A DNA stretch of 64,000 bases. Origin: Glaciozyma antarctica PI12 (Eukaryota > Basidiomycota > Microbotryomycetes > Kriegeriales > Camptobasidiaceae). Made by a program: the position numbers and the translations under genes. The DNA lies in the NCBI GenBank assembly GCA_002917775.1, contig KZ627148.1:1681671-1745670 (forward strand), in the 5' to 3' direction. Under the pieces are notes generated by a model, which did no database searches, was not told where the DNA came from, and saw only the letters and a list, made by a program, of their open reading frames with translations. Positions 1 through 10,759 of the stretch are shown in pieces (within the stretch, counting starts at the first letter, position 1; each line of letters begins with the position of its first letter).

Positions 1-25
1 GCTCCGAGTTAGCGTCGTCAACCAG

Positions 26-1500
26 GCGTCGATGGTCTGCAGCATGGATTGGAAGGAGCACAATGGCTTCTTCATCTACAACGACCGCTGGCGCACGCGC
101 GACATGGATGGCAACCTCTTCCGTGGCTCCAAGTCGACCTCGCCCGTCGACGAGGCTCCCCCGCGCGACGTCTACGGCGGAGCGAGGTACAAGAACCACC
201 TCCCCTTCCAAGTCTTCTGCTGCGAGTCGGGCGCGCACGTCGTCGACCCGCACAAGTCGTACTACGAAGGCGTGACGTACCAGTCCTCCGTCGAAGGCGT
301 CTTCAACACGACCTCGTCGTCGGACGGCAAGGCGGCGCGGTGGAGCGAGGGTCCCTGCATGGACAGCTCTCAGCTCCACTTCTGTCGCGACATGTGGATG
401 GTCTCGTTCCGCGATGGCGTCAAGCAGGAGGCGAAGCGGCTCGCGAACCAGGAGCGCATGGGCAAGGGGAGGAACGTCCACCCGTTCATGGAGGAGCTCA
501 TTCAGGCGACGCTGGCTTCGTACGCGCCTACGACGAGCGATCGCGTCGGCTACCCCAATTCGGGCGACTACCTCGCGGACGAGACGGGCGCGGCGCCAGG
601 TGGAGGACCGGGGATGGATAACGGTATCAAGGGGACGCATGCGGGACAGGCGCCGCAGGAGCCTGAGGAGGAGTACGAGGAGGAGGAGGGAGGAGAGGGA
701 GATTCGGAGAATGGGGTCATCGAGGAGTACGATGCGGATGCGGGAGGAGAAGGACGACCGATCGACCTCGCGATTGAGATGGAGGACCAGGACTACGAGG
801 AGGACGACAAGGAGACGGAGACGGACGACACGGTCATCGCGAAAGCTCCTCCTCGCGGTCCCGCCGCCGCCGGCGCCAACGCTCCCGCCAAACCTCCCAA
901 CCCCGTCGTCAACCCCGCCAAAGTCAACCTCCCCGTCGCCCCCGTCCGAGCCGCTCCCGCTGCGCTCCCCATCGGCGCAGGACAGGCCGCCGGAAAGCTC
1001 GCAGCCGCGATCCCCGTCGTCAAGAAGCGCGGTCTCCTCTCGTGGCTCGCGAAGGCCGAGGACGCGATCGTCGAACGCCCCGTCGTCGCCGTCGTCAAGG
1101 AGCCGACGCACCAGCGCCAGAAACGTCGTTTTCGCTCGCTGCCGAACCACGAGTTCGACTACGGCGTCGCCAAGATCCTCGTCAACCCGCGCTGCGTGAC
1201 GACGTACGCTGGCGTCTCGCATACGCAGCTCGCGCTCGACTTGTTCGGCTCGGGAGACGATATGAAGCCCGGGATGACGGAGAAAGGCAAGTACGTCCTC
1301 GACGAGTGGAGGACTCCGCCCGAGTCGTTCGTGTGCCAGGAGATGAGGACGACGGGAGGTGAGTTTGCGTTTTTCGGTTATGGCGGAGGGAGCGAGGCTG
1401 ATGATTATTTCGTTTCGTAGGTCGGATCGCACCGAAGCGGCAGAAGAGGAAGGGCTTCCAGCAAGCTCGCTTGCTGCTCAACGGCTGGAGGCCGACGTGA
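26..1500 (+). CDS. CAP59/CMT1-type glycosyltransferase (GT69), 3' part
   Basis: This is the C-terminal part of a fungal mannosyltransferase-like protein of the CAP59/CMT1 family (Pfam CAP59_mtransfer). In Cryptococcus the family acts in the Golgi on capsule and glycan synthesis. The gene is cut by the window edge. An acceptor at 24-25 opens the visible exon in the frame reading ASMVCSMDWKEHNGFF. The main exon ends at 1358; an intron follows (1359-1420, donor GTGAGT, acceptor CGTAG) and a short last exon ends at TGA 1498-1500. Family hallmarks are MDWKEHNGFFIYNDRWRTRD near the start and VNPRCVTTYAGVSHTQLALD plus VCQEMRTTGGR at the end. Between them lies a glutamate-rich, then Ala/Pro/Val-rich, low-complexity stretch (about 660-1000) that looks like a lineage-specific insertion. 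Family assignment is firm; the precise sugar transfer is unknown. Confidence 0.85.
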
Positions 1501-1757
1501 GGGGGGTTACTTTATCTTGCATTAAACGAGTCGTGTCGCATCGTCGAGCTCTCGATCTCTCTGCTCTCACTGCCTTCAGGCGACTGCTCCCCATCTTTGC
1601 AAACTCTTCGCAAGCTCGACATGCCAAACATCTCGCCTAAACTCCCGCCCACTCTAGCGCAACAGCGTCCCTCTCCTTCCGGCTCAAAAGTCCCCTCTCC
1701 AGCATTCCCCAAATGCGCCGCTGGCTCTCCGACATGCTGCCATTCCTCGCCTTCTGC

Positions 1758-3121
1758 TTACCTCGTTCCCAGACGGCCCCCCCAGGGCAGAACCGGCCCA
1801 CTCTCGAGTCCATCCAGCCCGAGCGCGCAGGCCGTCTTCCGCACTCCTCCCAGGAACCACAAGTAGGTGATAAAGTCGCTGTAGCGAGACGTTCGTTCGA
1901 CCCAGTCCAGGTGCTCTATCCCGAGTCGAAAGGCGTCCGTTTCGCAGAGGTGACGAAGCGCATCCAATCGACAAAGGCGCATTCGCTCTGTGCGCTTCCC
2001 GGTTGCGGACCTGGGCTTGTTCGGTAGGTTGGGGATGCGAGGAGTGACTTGAGGAAAGCGAGAGAGGGTCGGAAGAGACGAATGGAGAGGGGCAAAGTGG
2101 AGGAAGGGTCGTACGTCGTGCGGAGGAGGTCTGGCGATTCGCTCGCGCGTCAGCGTGGAAGACTGCTGGCTGGCGAGTGAGACGCACTTTGGAACAGGAA
2201 GCTCGTAGGCCACCTCGAAAGCATCCAGAGCGGCCTGAAGGAACGCGGCGTGTCCTTCGGTGCGTCTCCAATCCCACTCCGGGGGAAGCTCCTTCGCAGT
2301 GGCCAAAGGTCCGACGACGCGAGAAATGGCGACTGCCCTTTTGCTGAGGGAAGAGTCCTGTGGGACCGGACGGGAGGGTAGGAAGGTCTTGACGGGTTGG
2401 TAGTCGGACGAGGTTGGTTCGCGTGACCAAGCTCGGCTCGAGGGAGGAGGAGAGGTGAGGCGGCGGCGCCTGGAGTCGGGGGAGGGGGAACGCGAGCTGG
2501 GAAAACGTCGATTGCTTGCAGGAGCTACGGTGTTCTCGACCACGTCCATGGCGCGTACGAGCGTGCTTCGGTCGTCCTTCCAAGGAGCTGGCGCGTTCGC
2601 TCGACTGTCGGCTGGTGGAAGTCCCCACTCGTCGTCCGGCAAGCTCAGGAACGGGACACGCTCAACGAAGATCCTCTTACTAGGGTACGGACTCGGTCCT
2701 GCGTACGTAGACGCCTTCAGCTCCTCTCCCACCTCCCCCAGCTCACGGCGCCTCCGAGTCGGATGAGCTCACCTCCGTCCCTCCTGCTATCCTCCTCTCG
2801 CCGCTCCACAAGAAGCGTTCTTGCTTCCGTCTCGATGAATGCATTTGCATCAGGGTGGAGCCCGAAAGCGATGAGAGCCAGCTGGGCCGACGTGAGGCTC
2901 GCGAGATCCTCGAGGTCCACGCCGTCGAGCGAAGTCTGTGAGAGGCGGGCGCTTGTCAGCGGGAGTGTCAGCAAGCTCTGAGGAGAAGGCTTGCCGTGAG
3001 CAGAGGATCCTCGACGTCCATCGAGAGCGGTACGAGGGAGGAAGGGCCGACCGAAGGTCGAAGTGTCTGGCCCCTCTCCCGCCTGCTTCCTTCGACGATT
3101 TCTCTCCTCCGCCAGAGACAC
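1758..3121 (-). CDS. Unrecognised protein, three exons visible, 5' end unresolved
   Basis: I do not recognise this gene. On the minus strand an open frame runs through 3121-2767. It continues after an intron (about 2766-2700, donor GTGAGC, branch GAGCTGA, acceptor CGCAG). A second intron lies near 2200-2140 (donor GTGCGT, branch CGCTGAC, acceptor GCCAG), and the frame stops at TAA 1758-1760. The second exon contains VERVPFLSLPDDEWGLPP and the third ends with DWVERTSRYSDFITYLWFLGG; both read like real protein rather than noise. The frame stays open upstream of 3121 to about 3228, reading ITRDVHELQVSLAEERNRRRK, a helical, charged stretch. No ATG exists between there and the neighbouring gene at 3295. 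The stop sits on a GAG|GTAAGC donor-like sequence, so another 3' exon is possible. Sites and start are tentative. Confidence 0.45.
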
Positions 3122-3294
3122 CTGAAGTTCGTGAACGTCGCGCGTAATGCTGCTGCTCAGAATCCTGAAATATTGCGCACCTCGACAACGTCCTTCAAGT
3201 TCTACTTCCTCCTCCGAGTCCTCCTCAGTCTACAATCCAATCTACCCCCCACAGTCTAGCTACTCTATGATGAACTTAGCACTCTACGTCTCCT

Positions 3295-5012
3295 CTAAAG
3301 CCTCGCAAACTCCTGCGTCGCCTGCCGCACAACATCAAGTCCATACAAACGATCCTGCGTCTCCTTGTCTCCCCACTTGTCCGGATTGCTCGCGCTCCCC
3401 GTCTGCGCCATTCCAATCATCTTGTCGCGGAGAATTTGCGCTGGACCGTCGGGGAGGTGAAGGTTGTTTCCCGTTACGCGAGCTGATTCGACGGCCCAGT
3501 CCGCTCGAGGCTTGCGAAGTCGCTGGAGGAATGGGTTAGCGAAATGTGCTGCGACGGAAGGTGTCGAACGAGCCTCGTAAGAAAGCAGAGCATCTTGTAC
3601 GTCCTCCATTCGGGTAGCTTTTGCGAGAACGGCTGCGAAAACAGCTCCGTCCTCTCCAGCCATCGCAGCGCCTTGAGCGAGATGCTGCGCGGAAGGAGAC
3701 CCGGTCAGCGAACGTTCTCGAGAATAATTCAGCTTGTACTAACAGGAAGAGTAGGATGGCATGAATCTCCGAGTAGGACGACCTTGCGGTCGATCCACGA
3801 AGATAAAGGCAGGTGGATGCGAAGCGCCCATTCCACGAGTTCATCGCTCGGCGCCAAAGCGAACAGCTGCAGCAAGGCAGTCAGCGACGCACCCTCTCGA
3901 TGAATGGGAAAGTTTCACCTTTCGAACAACGGGAGCGTAAGCTGAGAATCTCTCCGCCATCGTCGCCTTGGAAGCCTTGTTCGTCCAGTCTTCGGCAATG
4001 TCCATTCCAGTGATGTGCGTCGTAACGATGTTGTACGCCTGCTTGGCCTTGATGGGGTAGGCGACGATGTGTGCGTCGGGGCTGTAAGCGAACTGTTAGC
4101 TTGGTTCGCAAGGAACGCAGCGTCTCACTCACCCAATCCAACGAATCGCGATGGGATCCTCAATCAGCCCCTTCAGCTCGACGTCGTTGTCCATCAACTC
4201 TCGCGGGAGAATAACACCTGCAAGAGGGTTAGTACGACTTACTAACGAGTGATCACAGGAGGCACGCACGATAAGCTGCCTCGCCCGTCGCAATCGTCTC
4301 GTCCACCTCTCCGCGCCGTGCCATCATCTTCGTCCGAATCGCGCTCTTGATCCCGTCGGCGCCAACGATCACGTCGTGCTTCCTCCAGCTTCCCTTGATC
4401 AAAAGCGATGTCTTCTCAAAGTCGACGTCTTCGATGAATGACTGCGAGAGGGGAATCAGCGATTGTTCGCAGAGCGAGGAGCGAGAAGCGCGCACGTTGA
4501 CTTTGAGTGATACCCCCAGCTCAACCGCCTTATCCAACAACGCCCTATGAAGATCTCCTCGATGAACGACGAACGTAGGAAAGCCGAACTGCTCCTCGAG
4601 AGCCCCAAACGACGTCGACCCCAGCTCCGCATTATTCGCGAATCCTGCGACCCCGTCAGCTCCAGCTCCCCAGTCCCTGCGCGAGTACTCACGTCGTACG
4701 CTCGCTCGCTCCAGTTGCACCGCTGACTCCTTCAGCTTCTCCAGAACGCCGAACCCAGCCAGAACGCGACAGAAGTTCGGAGCCACCTGTTCGCACCGTC
4801 AGCCTCATGTCCTCGCGATCAACGCGATCAAGGAAACGTACCTGAATCCCCGCTCCGACTTCTGCAATCACCGGCGCTGCCTCCCATACTGTCACCTTCG
4901 AAAACCCCCTCTGCGCCAAAGCGACAGCGGCAGCGAGACCTCCAATCCCTGCTCCGACGATGCCGACCGAGAGTATGGAGCCCAGAGGAGCGCGAGGGAG
5001 TAGGTTCGCCAT
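3295..5012 (-). CDS. FAD-dependent monooxygenase, salicylate-hydroxylase-like
   Basis: This is a class A flavoprotein monooxygenase, which uses NAD(P)H and O2 to hydroxylate small aromatic or related substrates; the substrate here is unknown. The ATG is at 5012-5010. Exons are 5012-4842, 4786-4693, 4644-4496, 4441-4270, 4217-4133, 4081-3919, 3866-3744, 3684-3574 and 3522-3295, all phase-consistent, giving 431 residues, normal for the family. Motifs appear in order: the Rossmann GxGxxG (VGIVGAGIGGLAAAVALAQRG), the central DG motif (HDVIVGADGIKSAIR), and the FAD-ribityl GD motif (GDSCHPTLP then AQGAAMAGEDGAVF). The 51-nt stretch 3523-3573 is in frame and interrupts the conserved YE-RxRKPRA joint; I treat it as a GC-AG intron, but it could be coding, giving 448 residues. 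No targeting signal is evident. Confidence 0.88.
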
Positions 5013-5228
5013 TGTTCGTGAGTCGGTTATCGAGGCAAGAAGGCAGACGACGAACGAAACTGCCTTGGGCGATGGACCGACGGTTCAGGCGCTGAGAAAT
5101 CGGGAGAGAGGATCTAGCGAACTCCGGGGTCCGGCGCCGCCCCACTTTTTCTCCCCCAAAAGCGTGACGATACGCACCTGAATTCGCCGGCAGAACTCCT
5201 GTATGGCAACACTCTGTATCACAGTACA
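5013..5228. other. Intergenic, promoter of the FAD monooxygenase
   Basis: This short interval separates the 3' end of the ABC1-family kinase from the start codon of the monooxygenase; both are on the minus strand. It must hold the monooxygenase promoter and the kinase's terminator region, read in opposite order. I see no clear TATA box or repeat in it. Confidence 0.6.
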
Positions 5229-7769
5229 TCAACCGCTGAACGCAGCGTCCCCCAACTCGATCCCAAATTCATCGCGCGCCATATCCTGCTTCAACACCCC
5301 CATCAGTTCCTCCTCGATCTCCCCTGCGCAAGCCTACTCACCGTAACCTGCCTCTGCAAGATATCCTCAAACCCCTCCCCTGTCGTCGTCCCCATCCTCG
5401 CCAACGCCCACTGCCTGACCTGCGTCAACGCGAACCCAACGTCGATGAGGAGGAGCGTGAAGCGGAAGAAGAGGGATTGCGCCTTGTCGGCGAAGTAGGA
5501 GCGGATGCCGAGAGTTTGGAACGTCCGGGTTGAGATGGGGACGTGGAGGTCGAGACCGGCGGCGGCCCAGTGTGCGAGGGCGTTGATTCGGTTGGAGGGG
5601 GACCCGAGAGCCTGGAAGGAGGGGTTAGCGAGGTGCTAAGGGAGCAAGGGAGAGAGCAAACCTGGTTGTTGGCTTGCATCATGCGCATCGAGCGAGTGAG
5701 GAAGATGAGTTCCTGTTGGGCGAGATGGGATTAGCGAGGGACGACGGGATCGGAGAGAAGAACGAACGCGAGGGATCAACTGCTCGTTCTGCAGCATCGA
5801 CCGGAACCGATCCTTCAAGCTCGTCTGCGCTTCGTAGGTCGTCTGCGCCTTGGGCTTTTCCGACTCCTTCTTCTTTCGCAGGTGATGAGGACGAAGCAAG
5901 GTCATCGACGCGAACATGTCGCTGTTCTCCTGCGAACCTCGGCACGTCAGCAAGGTATGAGAACGCGGTATGAACGGAGCGTACCTGAGCAATTCCCCAG
6001 CCTTTTGCGATCTTCTCGATGGTGGCGATATCGGCGACGAAGAGCGAGCGCCATAGAAGGCTGCGTGGTGTGGTCAGAAACGCTGACGACGTGGAGAAAT
6101 GTTGAACGCACCAATATTCTTGTCTGAAAGTTTCTGAAAGGGGAATGTAGAGTCCGTGGTCGATGAGAATCTGCAACAAGTCGTCAACAGAGCTCGGAGG
6201 AGCGGCGATGGAAAGCAGCGTACGATCTGAGGTCTATTGGGGTAGTTGGGATGAGGTCGCACGAGAACGTTACCAGGATGAGGATCGGCATGCACCTAGC
6301 GAAGCGAGGGTCAGCTCGGCAGGCGCAGAACGAGCATCGAAGCTTACCCATCCCCACTTGAAAGTCTGTGCGGCAAAGAGGGAAGTCGCAGTGTCCATCG
6401 TTTGCCGGAGTGAGAGTCCTTGCTTCGTCAATCGAACCTTGTCGGTAAGCTTGCACGCCTCGACGAACCTGCAAAGAAGTCAGAAAATCAGCGCCGCTCA
6501 ACACGCCGCAAAGATAGCAAACGCACTCTGCAGTCATGACGCTCGTTCCAGTCCAGTCCCAGTGTACCTTCGGAATCACAACGTTGTCGCGCAGACTGGG
6601 CTCGTTCGCCAAATGCGCCGCGCTACGTTCCGCGTTGTGGGCTTCGTTGGCGAGATCCACCTCCTTGCGCATATGGAGAGCCACGTAATCGGCGACGAAC
6701 GAAACAGGAAGGTCGAAGATCTTCTCATACGTCCAGAGCAGTGCCCCGTGAAGTGGAATGTGAGCTGGGGGAACCGAAAGCGAAATTTTGATGGGCTCAC
6801 TTGTACGCGAAAAGGTCAAAGTCGATCTGCAGCGGAACAGAAGGTTTCCGAATCTTGACTGCCACCCATCCCTCGCCGTCCTTCCACTCCGCGTCGCCCT
6901 CCTTCCGCTTCAGCCGTGCGCGATGGACCTGCGCGATCGAAGCGGATGCGACTGGTTCTCGCGCGAACTCGTCGAATGCCTCGTCTGGATGTAAACCAAA
7001 CTCTTTTCGGAAGACCTGCGTCGCGGCTTAGCTTAGTCCCTTTGCGACGGGCGAGAAGCGAGAGCGCACCTTAACAACCTCGTCGAAAGAAACGCCAGGA
7101 GCTCCTGCAGACGAACGGTGTCAGTGAGCGCCGGAAAAATGCGCCAACAACAACGTACCATCAAAGATAGTTCCAAACGCGCGTTGATAAGGCTTAGGCA
7201 GAACAGCAGCTTGCACCGCGAGCGATTGTCCTGCAGTTCGCACTCGAGATCAGCTACTCGCTCCTTGCTTCTCTCTCCTAACTCGCAAACTTCCGAAAAG
7301 CTGCCACCTACCTATCTTGATGTACAAGCCCCCGTTCGTTACGCAGAGGTGGTGGATCCTATCAGCGACGCGTTCGTGAAGGGCGTCAATCTCGGTGGAG
7401 TTTGCGGGGTTGAAGTTGAGCTTGAAGTCTACCGCCATCAGAGCTCTGCACTTCCGTTATCTCCCGTTCCCTCCAATACTGCTCCGATCCAGCTCACCCA
7501 AAGATCCCCGTCCTGATCGTACGCTGCACGGCGGACGCCTGGAAGTACTCATCGTACGCCCACGCTCCTCCTCCCACCGCCAGCACCGCGCCTAATCGAT
7601 AAAGTCTTCTTCGAGCTTTGGAGGAGGGAGGAGGCGAAGGAGGTGCTGAGGCGTAGGATCGGGCGAGAGAAGGACGCGCGATGGTCGGAGATCGGAGAGG
7701 AGGAGGAGCGCGAACGGAGCTTCTGAGGGATCGCAGGGAGCTGGCGCCGGCTTGACTGACTGGTGGCAT
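5229..7769 (-). CDS. ABC1/ADCK-family atypical kinase, mitochondrial (MCP2/CQD2-like)
   Basis: This is an ABC1/UbiB-type atypical kinase of the mitochondrial ADCK1/Mcp2 branch, linked in yeast to coenzyme Q distribution and mitochondrial lipid homeostasis. It starts at ATG 7769 with an Arg/Ser-rich presequence and a membrane segment (LGAVLAVGGGAWAY). Exons include 7769-7498, 7445-7312, 7230-7159, 7104-7070, 7015-6801, about 6764-6527, 6468-6348, 6295-6224, 6170-6112, 6060-5985, 5929-5768, 5712-5662, 5611-5342 and a last exon to TGA 5229-5231. The family signatures are present: PVASASIAQVHRARL, the lysine strand WVAVKI, the catalytic loop VHADPHPGNVLV and the metal-binding DHG (ILIDHGLY). The junction 6801/6764 does not keep phase: the only AG gives a 36-nt intron and a one-base shift near a CCCC run (6744-6747). 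I suspect a sequence error there. Confidence 0.88.
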
Positions 7770-8125
7770 CGGTAGGGCGCCTTAGTTTGAGAGGCGCTCT
7801 GCGCGATAGGGAGCGTAAGAAGTCGAACAGAAAGGGGAACGCCCGTCATCCTCATCCGAGGAGATTTCAAGTTCTGTTCGAGTCCAGCAAAGTCCAGACC
7901 TTCTTCGCTCGGCCGTGTGGGTCGGGCTCTCCTCCTGATCCATCCCAGCTTCGAGCTCAGCATCTGCCCACCTCGCTCAGCACTGCGGTTGAGGGGGGGG
8001 GACATGCTCAATCAAGTGTCCCCGGCCCCAGACTCGCTTGCTCTCCGCGGCAGACCTTTCAGCCGTACCCCGCGTCCCCCACAACGACGTATCTGCTCCT
8101 TGGACCTGCTCTGATCATCAAAGCT
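7770..8125. promoter_or_regulatory. Divergent promoter between ABC1-family kinase and flavin-reductase-like gene
   Basis: The two flanking genes start here and run apart, so about 356 bases carry both promoters and 5' leaders. A G run at about 7994-8001 and pyrimidine-rich tracts are visible, but no TATA box or recognised operator. Confidence 0.55.
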
Positions 8126-9318
8126 ATGAGTGAGTGTTCTCCTTGCCACTGGTGCTCTGCGGCTACGGGAGCAGCTCTGGAACGAGCGCTAACTCAAACT
8201 CGGTCCTCCTGCTTGCTAGCTACCGGTAACGTCTTCTACCAGCCAGGAGTGACCCCGCATGGTCTTCCTCACGACCCCTTCAAGGCCTGTGTTGTCCCTC
8301 GCCCTGTACGCTTTCTGCGGCTCGATCTTTGTCGCGGAACGACAGCTGACTGTCGGCGCTCGCTTTCTCGCCCGAACAGATCGGTTGGATCAGCACTGTC
8401 AACAAGGATGGCTCTGCAAACATCGCTCCCTACTCACAGTTCAACAACCTGACGTTCGACCCGCCTTACGTGATGTGTACGTCGCGAAGCCTGAGCTCCT
8501 CTCCTCTTTCTCGTTCTCACGCGTCTTTGTTCCAGTCTCCGCCAACCAAAAACCGAGCGACGGCGAACGAAAGGACACTACTATCAACTCGGAGCGCGAG
8601 GGCGAATTCTGCTGGAGTCTCGGTCTGTCCTTCTCGCTTCCTAAGATCCCGCGCGCTCACCTTCGCTCGTTTCGCAGCGACGTGGGAGCTCCGAGAAGCG
8701 GTCAACATTACTGCCGAGCAAGTACCTTACGGCGAGGATGAGTTCAAGCTCGCCAAATTGACGAAGCAGCCCGGCGTCGTCACTCGCACGCCGATGGTCC
8801 TCGAATTTCCCGTCAAAGTGCGTTCTCCCTTCCCCCACTCTCGCTCATCTCACCCCGCTCCCCACCGCAGTTCGAATGCAAATACCACTCCACTATTCGT
8901 CTCCCTGGAAACCCTCCCATGGGCAGCGTCGACATCGTGATCGGTGAGTCGTTTCGGAGCGAGCTTGCATAGGCCTTCCTGACCCTCTTCGTCTCGAAAG
9001 GTCGCGTGATTGGAGTCCACATCGACGAACGAGTCCTCACGAACGGCATGATTGATATCGCCAAGACGATGCCTATCGCTCGCTGCGGCTACTGGCAGTA
9101 CACTGTCATTCGCGAAACGTTTGAGATGATCATTCCTGGCGATCCGTACGTTGCGAGATGATGGGATTGCGAAAAGTGCTGATTCGCTTGAACGCAGACG
9201 AACCCGAGCTGGCCTCGAGGGATCCTCAGAGCTCAACTCCAAGATGGTGGGAGGAGAATACGATGCGAAGACGGGAGCGACGTTCGAGGAATCGGCCGTG
9301 TCGGCATTGAAGAAGTAG
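8126..9318 (+). CDS. Flavin-reductase-like domain protein
   Basis: This is a 250-residue protein of the flavin reductase-like, FMN-binding split-barrel family (DIM6/NTAB type). Members bind FMN and often act as flavin reductases or oxidoreductases; the partner here is unknown. The first coding exon is only four bases, ATG plus A (8126-8129). Following exons are 8220-8305, 8380-8476, 8536-8622, 8678-8817, 8871-8943, 9001-9145 and 9198-9318, with TAG at 9316-9318; the sum is exactly 753 nt. The typical core is seen in CVVPRPIGWISTVNKDGSAN, IAPYSQFNNLTFDPPYVMF and the loop with SANQKPSDGERKDT. No signal peptide is visible. One donor (GTCTGT at 8623) is unusual but phase supports it. Confidence 0.85.
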
Positions 9319-9477
9319 CCACGCCTGAACGAGTCTCTGAAAACAATCGTATATATCTCCAGGCACTACAAACGTTGGTCCGGGGGAACAGACAGGCCAA
9401 TCTACACGAGCGACTACACGAGAACAGCTCCTTCCGACCACCGAGGTTCGTATATCCACCTCCTCCTCCTCCTGCAA

Positions 9478-10759
9478 TCACTCCTCGCTCGAGCTCCTCG
9501 CCGTCGCCAGCTTCTTGGCAGCGCGAGCCTCCCATCGTACTCACTCGTCAGCTCTCAGTCGCCAGGGATCAAAAGCGGGAGAGAAAAGTACCTTGCTCGG
9601 CTTCGGCTTCAAAAGCCGCAACTGCGAAGGCTCGTCTCGTCGCATGTACGGGTGCTGGAACGCGCGCCATCCATTGCTATCCGAGTTGGCGAGAGAGTTG
9701 CTGAAAACTCCCTGAGCTTCGTTCTGAGCTCCGGTGGCGAGGCGTTCGAAGGAATCTGCGAACGGGATCAGCAAGGAATGGGGCGGCGATGGATGGTGAA
9801 GACGCACAGATGTGAAGCTGGCGGAGGAAGGAGGTAATACTCTTGTGCGAGAACAGGTCAGGGAGGATTCGCTGGACGAAGGTGGGGCTCTCTGCCGAAC
9901 GAGCGAGGGTGAGCGAGATTCCGAAGGGATGCGGAAAGGGAACGAACCTGTTGCGATGAGGAATGCGTCCCCAGTCTCTGCCCACTTGGCGACTCCTCCA
10001 TAGTCGGCGGGGTGTTCGAGTATCCAGTAGAGCTTCGCCGCGAAAGGCTGCGAGGAACGAAGAGTCAGCTTCGCGGGTCTGACCAGCGGTGAATCGGCAG
10101 GGACGTACCGTCACACCAGAGCGATACGGCTGAACCTTGTACGCCTTCTGAGGAGCTCTCTCGATTGAGGCTTCCGCAGGTGCAGATGCCGCAAACGCGC
10201 TCGTCGACGCCGTCAGCTCCTCTCCGCTCCCTCCCTCCGGGAACCACGCTCCTCCCCCGCTGTCCCCCGTGAACGGATGCCCACTGAACCCATCAAGACT
10301 CCAAGATGGTGGCGAACTCCACGAGGAGGAGAACGTTTCGGGAGTCTGCGGTGGCGAAAGGAGGTAGCTCGTCGGCGCCAATGACGGGTAGTACGCCTGA
10401 GGAGGAGCCTGGAAGGCGTCGTATACGGGGACGTCGGAGAAGGGCGACTGAATAGAGTAGGGGTAGGAGCTTGAGGAAGTAGAAAAGGAAGGTTCGTGGT
10501 GGCGAAGGAGAGCGTCGAAGCTCGAAGGCGATTGCTGGCGAGTGTGCGACGGCGGAGGGTACGGTGCCGCTCGATGGTGGTAGTGGGCTGGTGCTGGACG
10601 AAACTCTTCGTGGCTCATTCGTCGTGCTCCGCTCACTGTGGAGTCGGTTAGAAAAAGGTGCTCGAGCTCACTGGCAGCGGAGTGCGACTTACGCCACTCG
10701 AACTTGGTCGTAGGAGGCTCAGGCGCTGAGAGCCTGCGGGGATGCGTCGAACCGGTCAT
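9478..10759 (-). CDS. HSF-type DNA-binding domain protein
   Basis: This is a nuclear transcription factor with a heat-shock-factor-type winged-helix domain. Exons are 10759-10693, 10635-10109, 10047-9948, 9891-9808, 9755-9592 and 9528-9478, totalling 993 nt (330 residues) in phase throughout. Residues 1-198 are Ser/Pro/Tyr-rich and disordered-looking. The DNA-binding domain begins near residue 199: FAAKLYWILEHPADYGGVAKW, then FVQRILPDLFSHKSITSFLR with the recognition helix, then HIYSFERL and FQHPYMRRDEP up to LKPKPSK. Only about 17 residues follow (ARAAKKLATARSSSEE). The leucine-zipper trimerisation region of classical HSFs is therefore absent or lost beyond my last splice call, which uses a weak GGGAG acceptor. 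The target genes cannot be read from sequence. Confidence 0.82.

Noticed and set aside
414-1199. Arg/Ser-rich frame overlapping the CAP59-like gene
   Set aside because: Frame shadow of the glycosyltransferase exon; composition is an artefact of GC-rich codons.
1684-2628. 314-codon minus frame overlapping the orphan gene
   Set aside because: It is in another frame from the exon chain with good splice sites, and its sequence is Ser/Arg/Pro-rich without structure.
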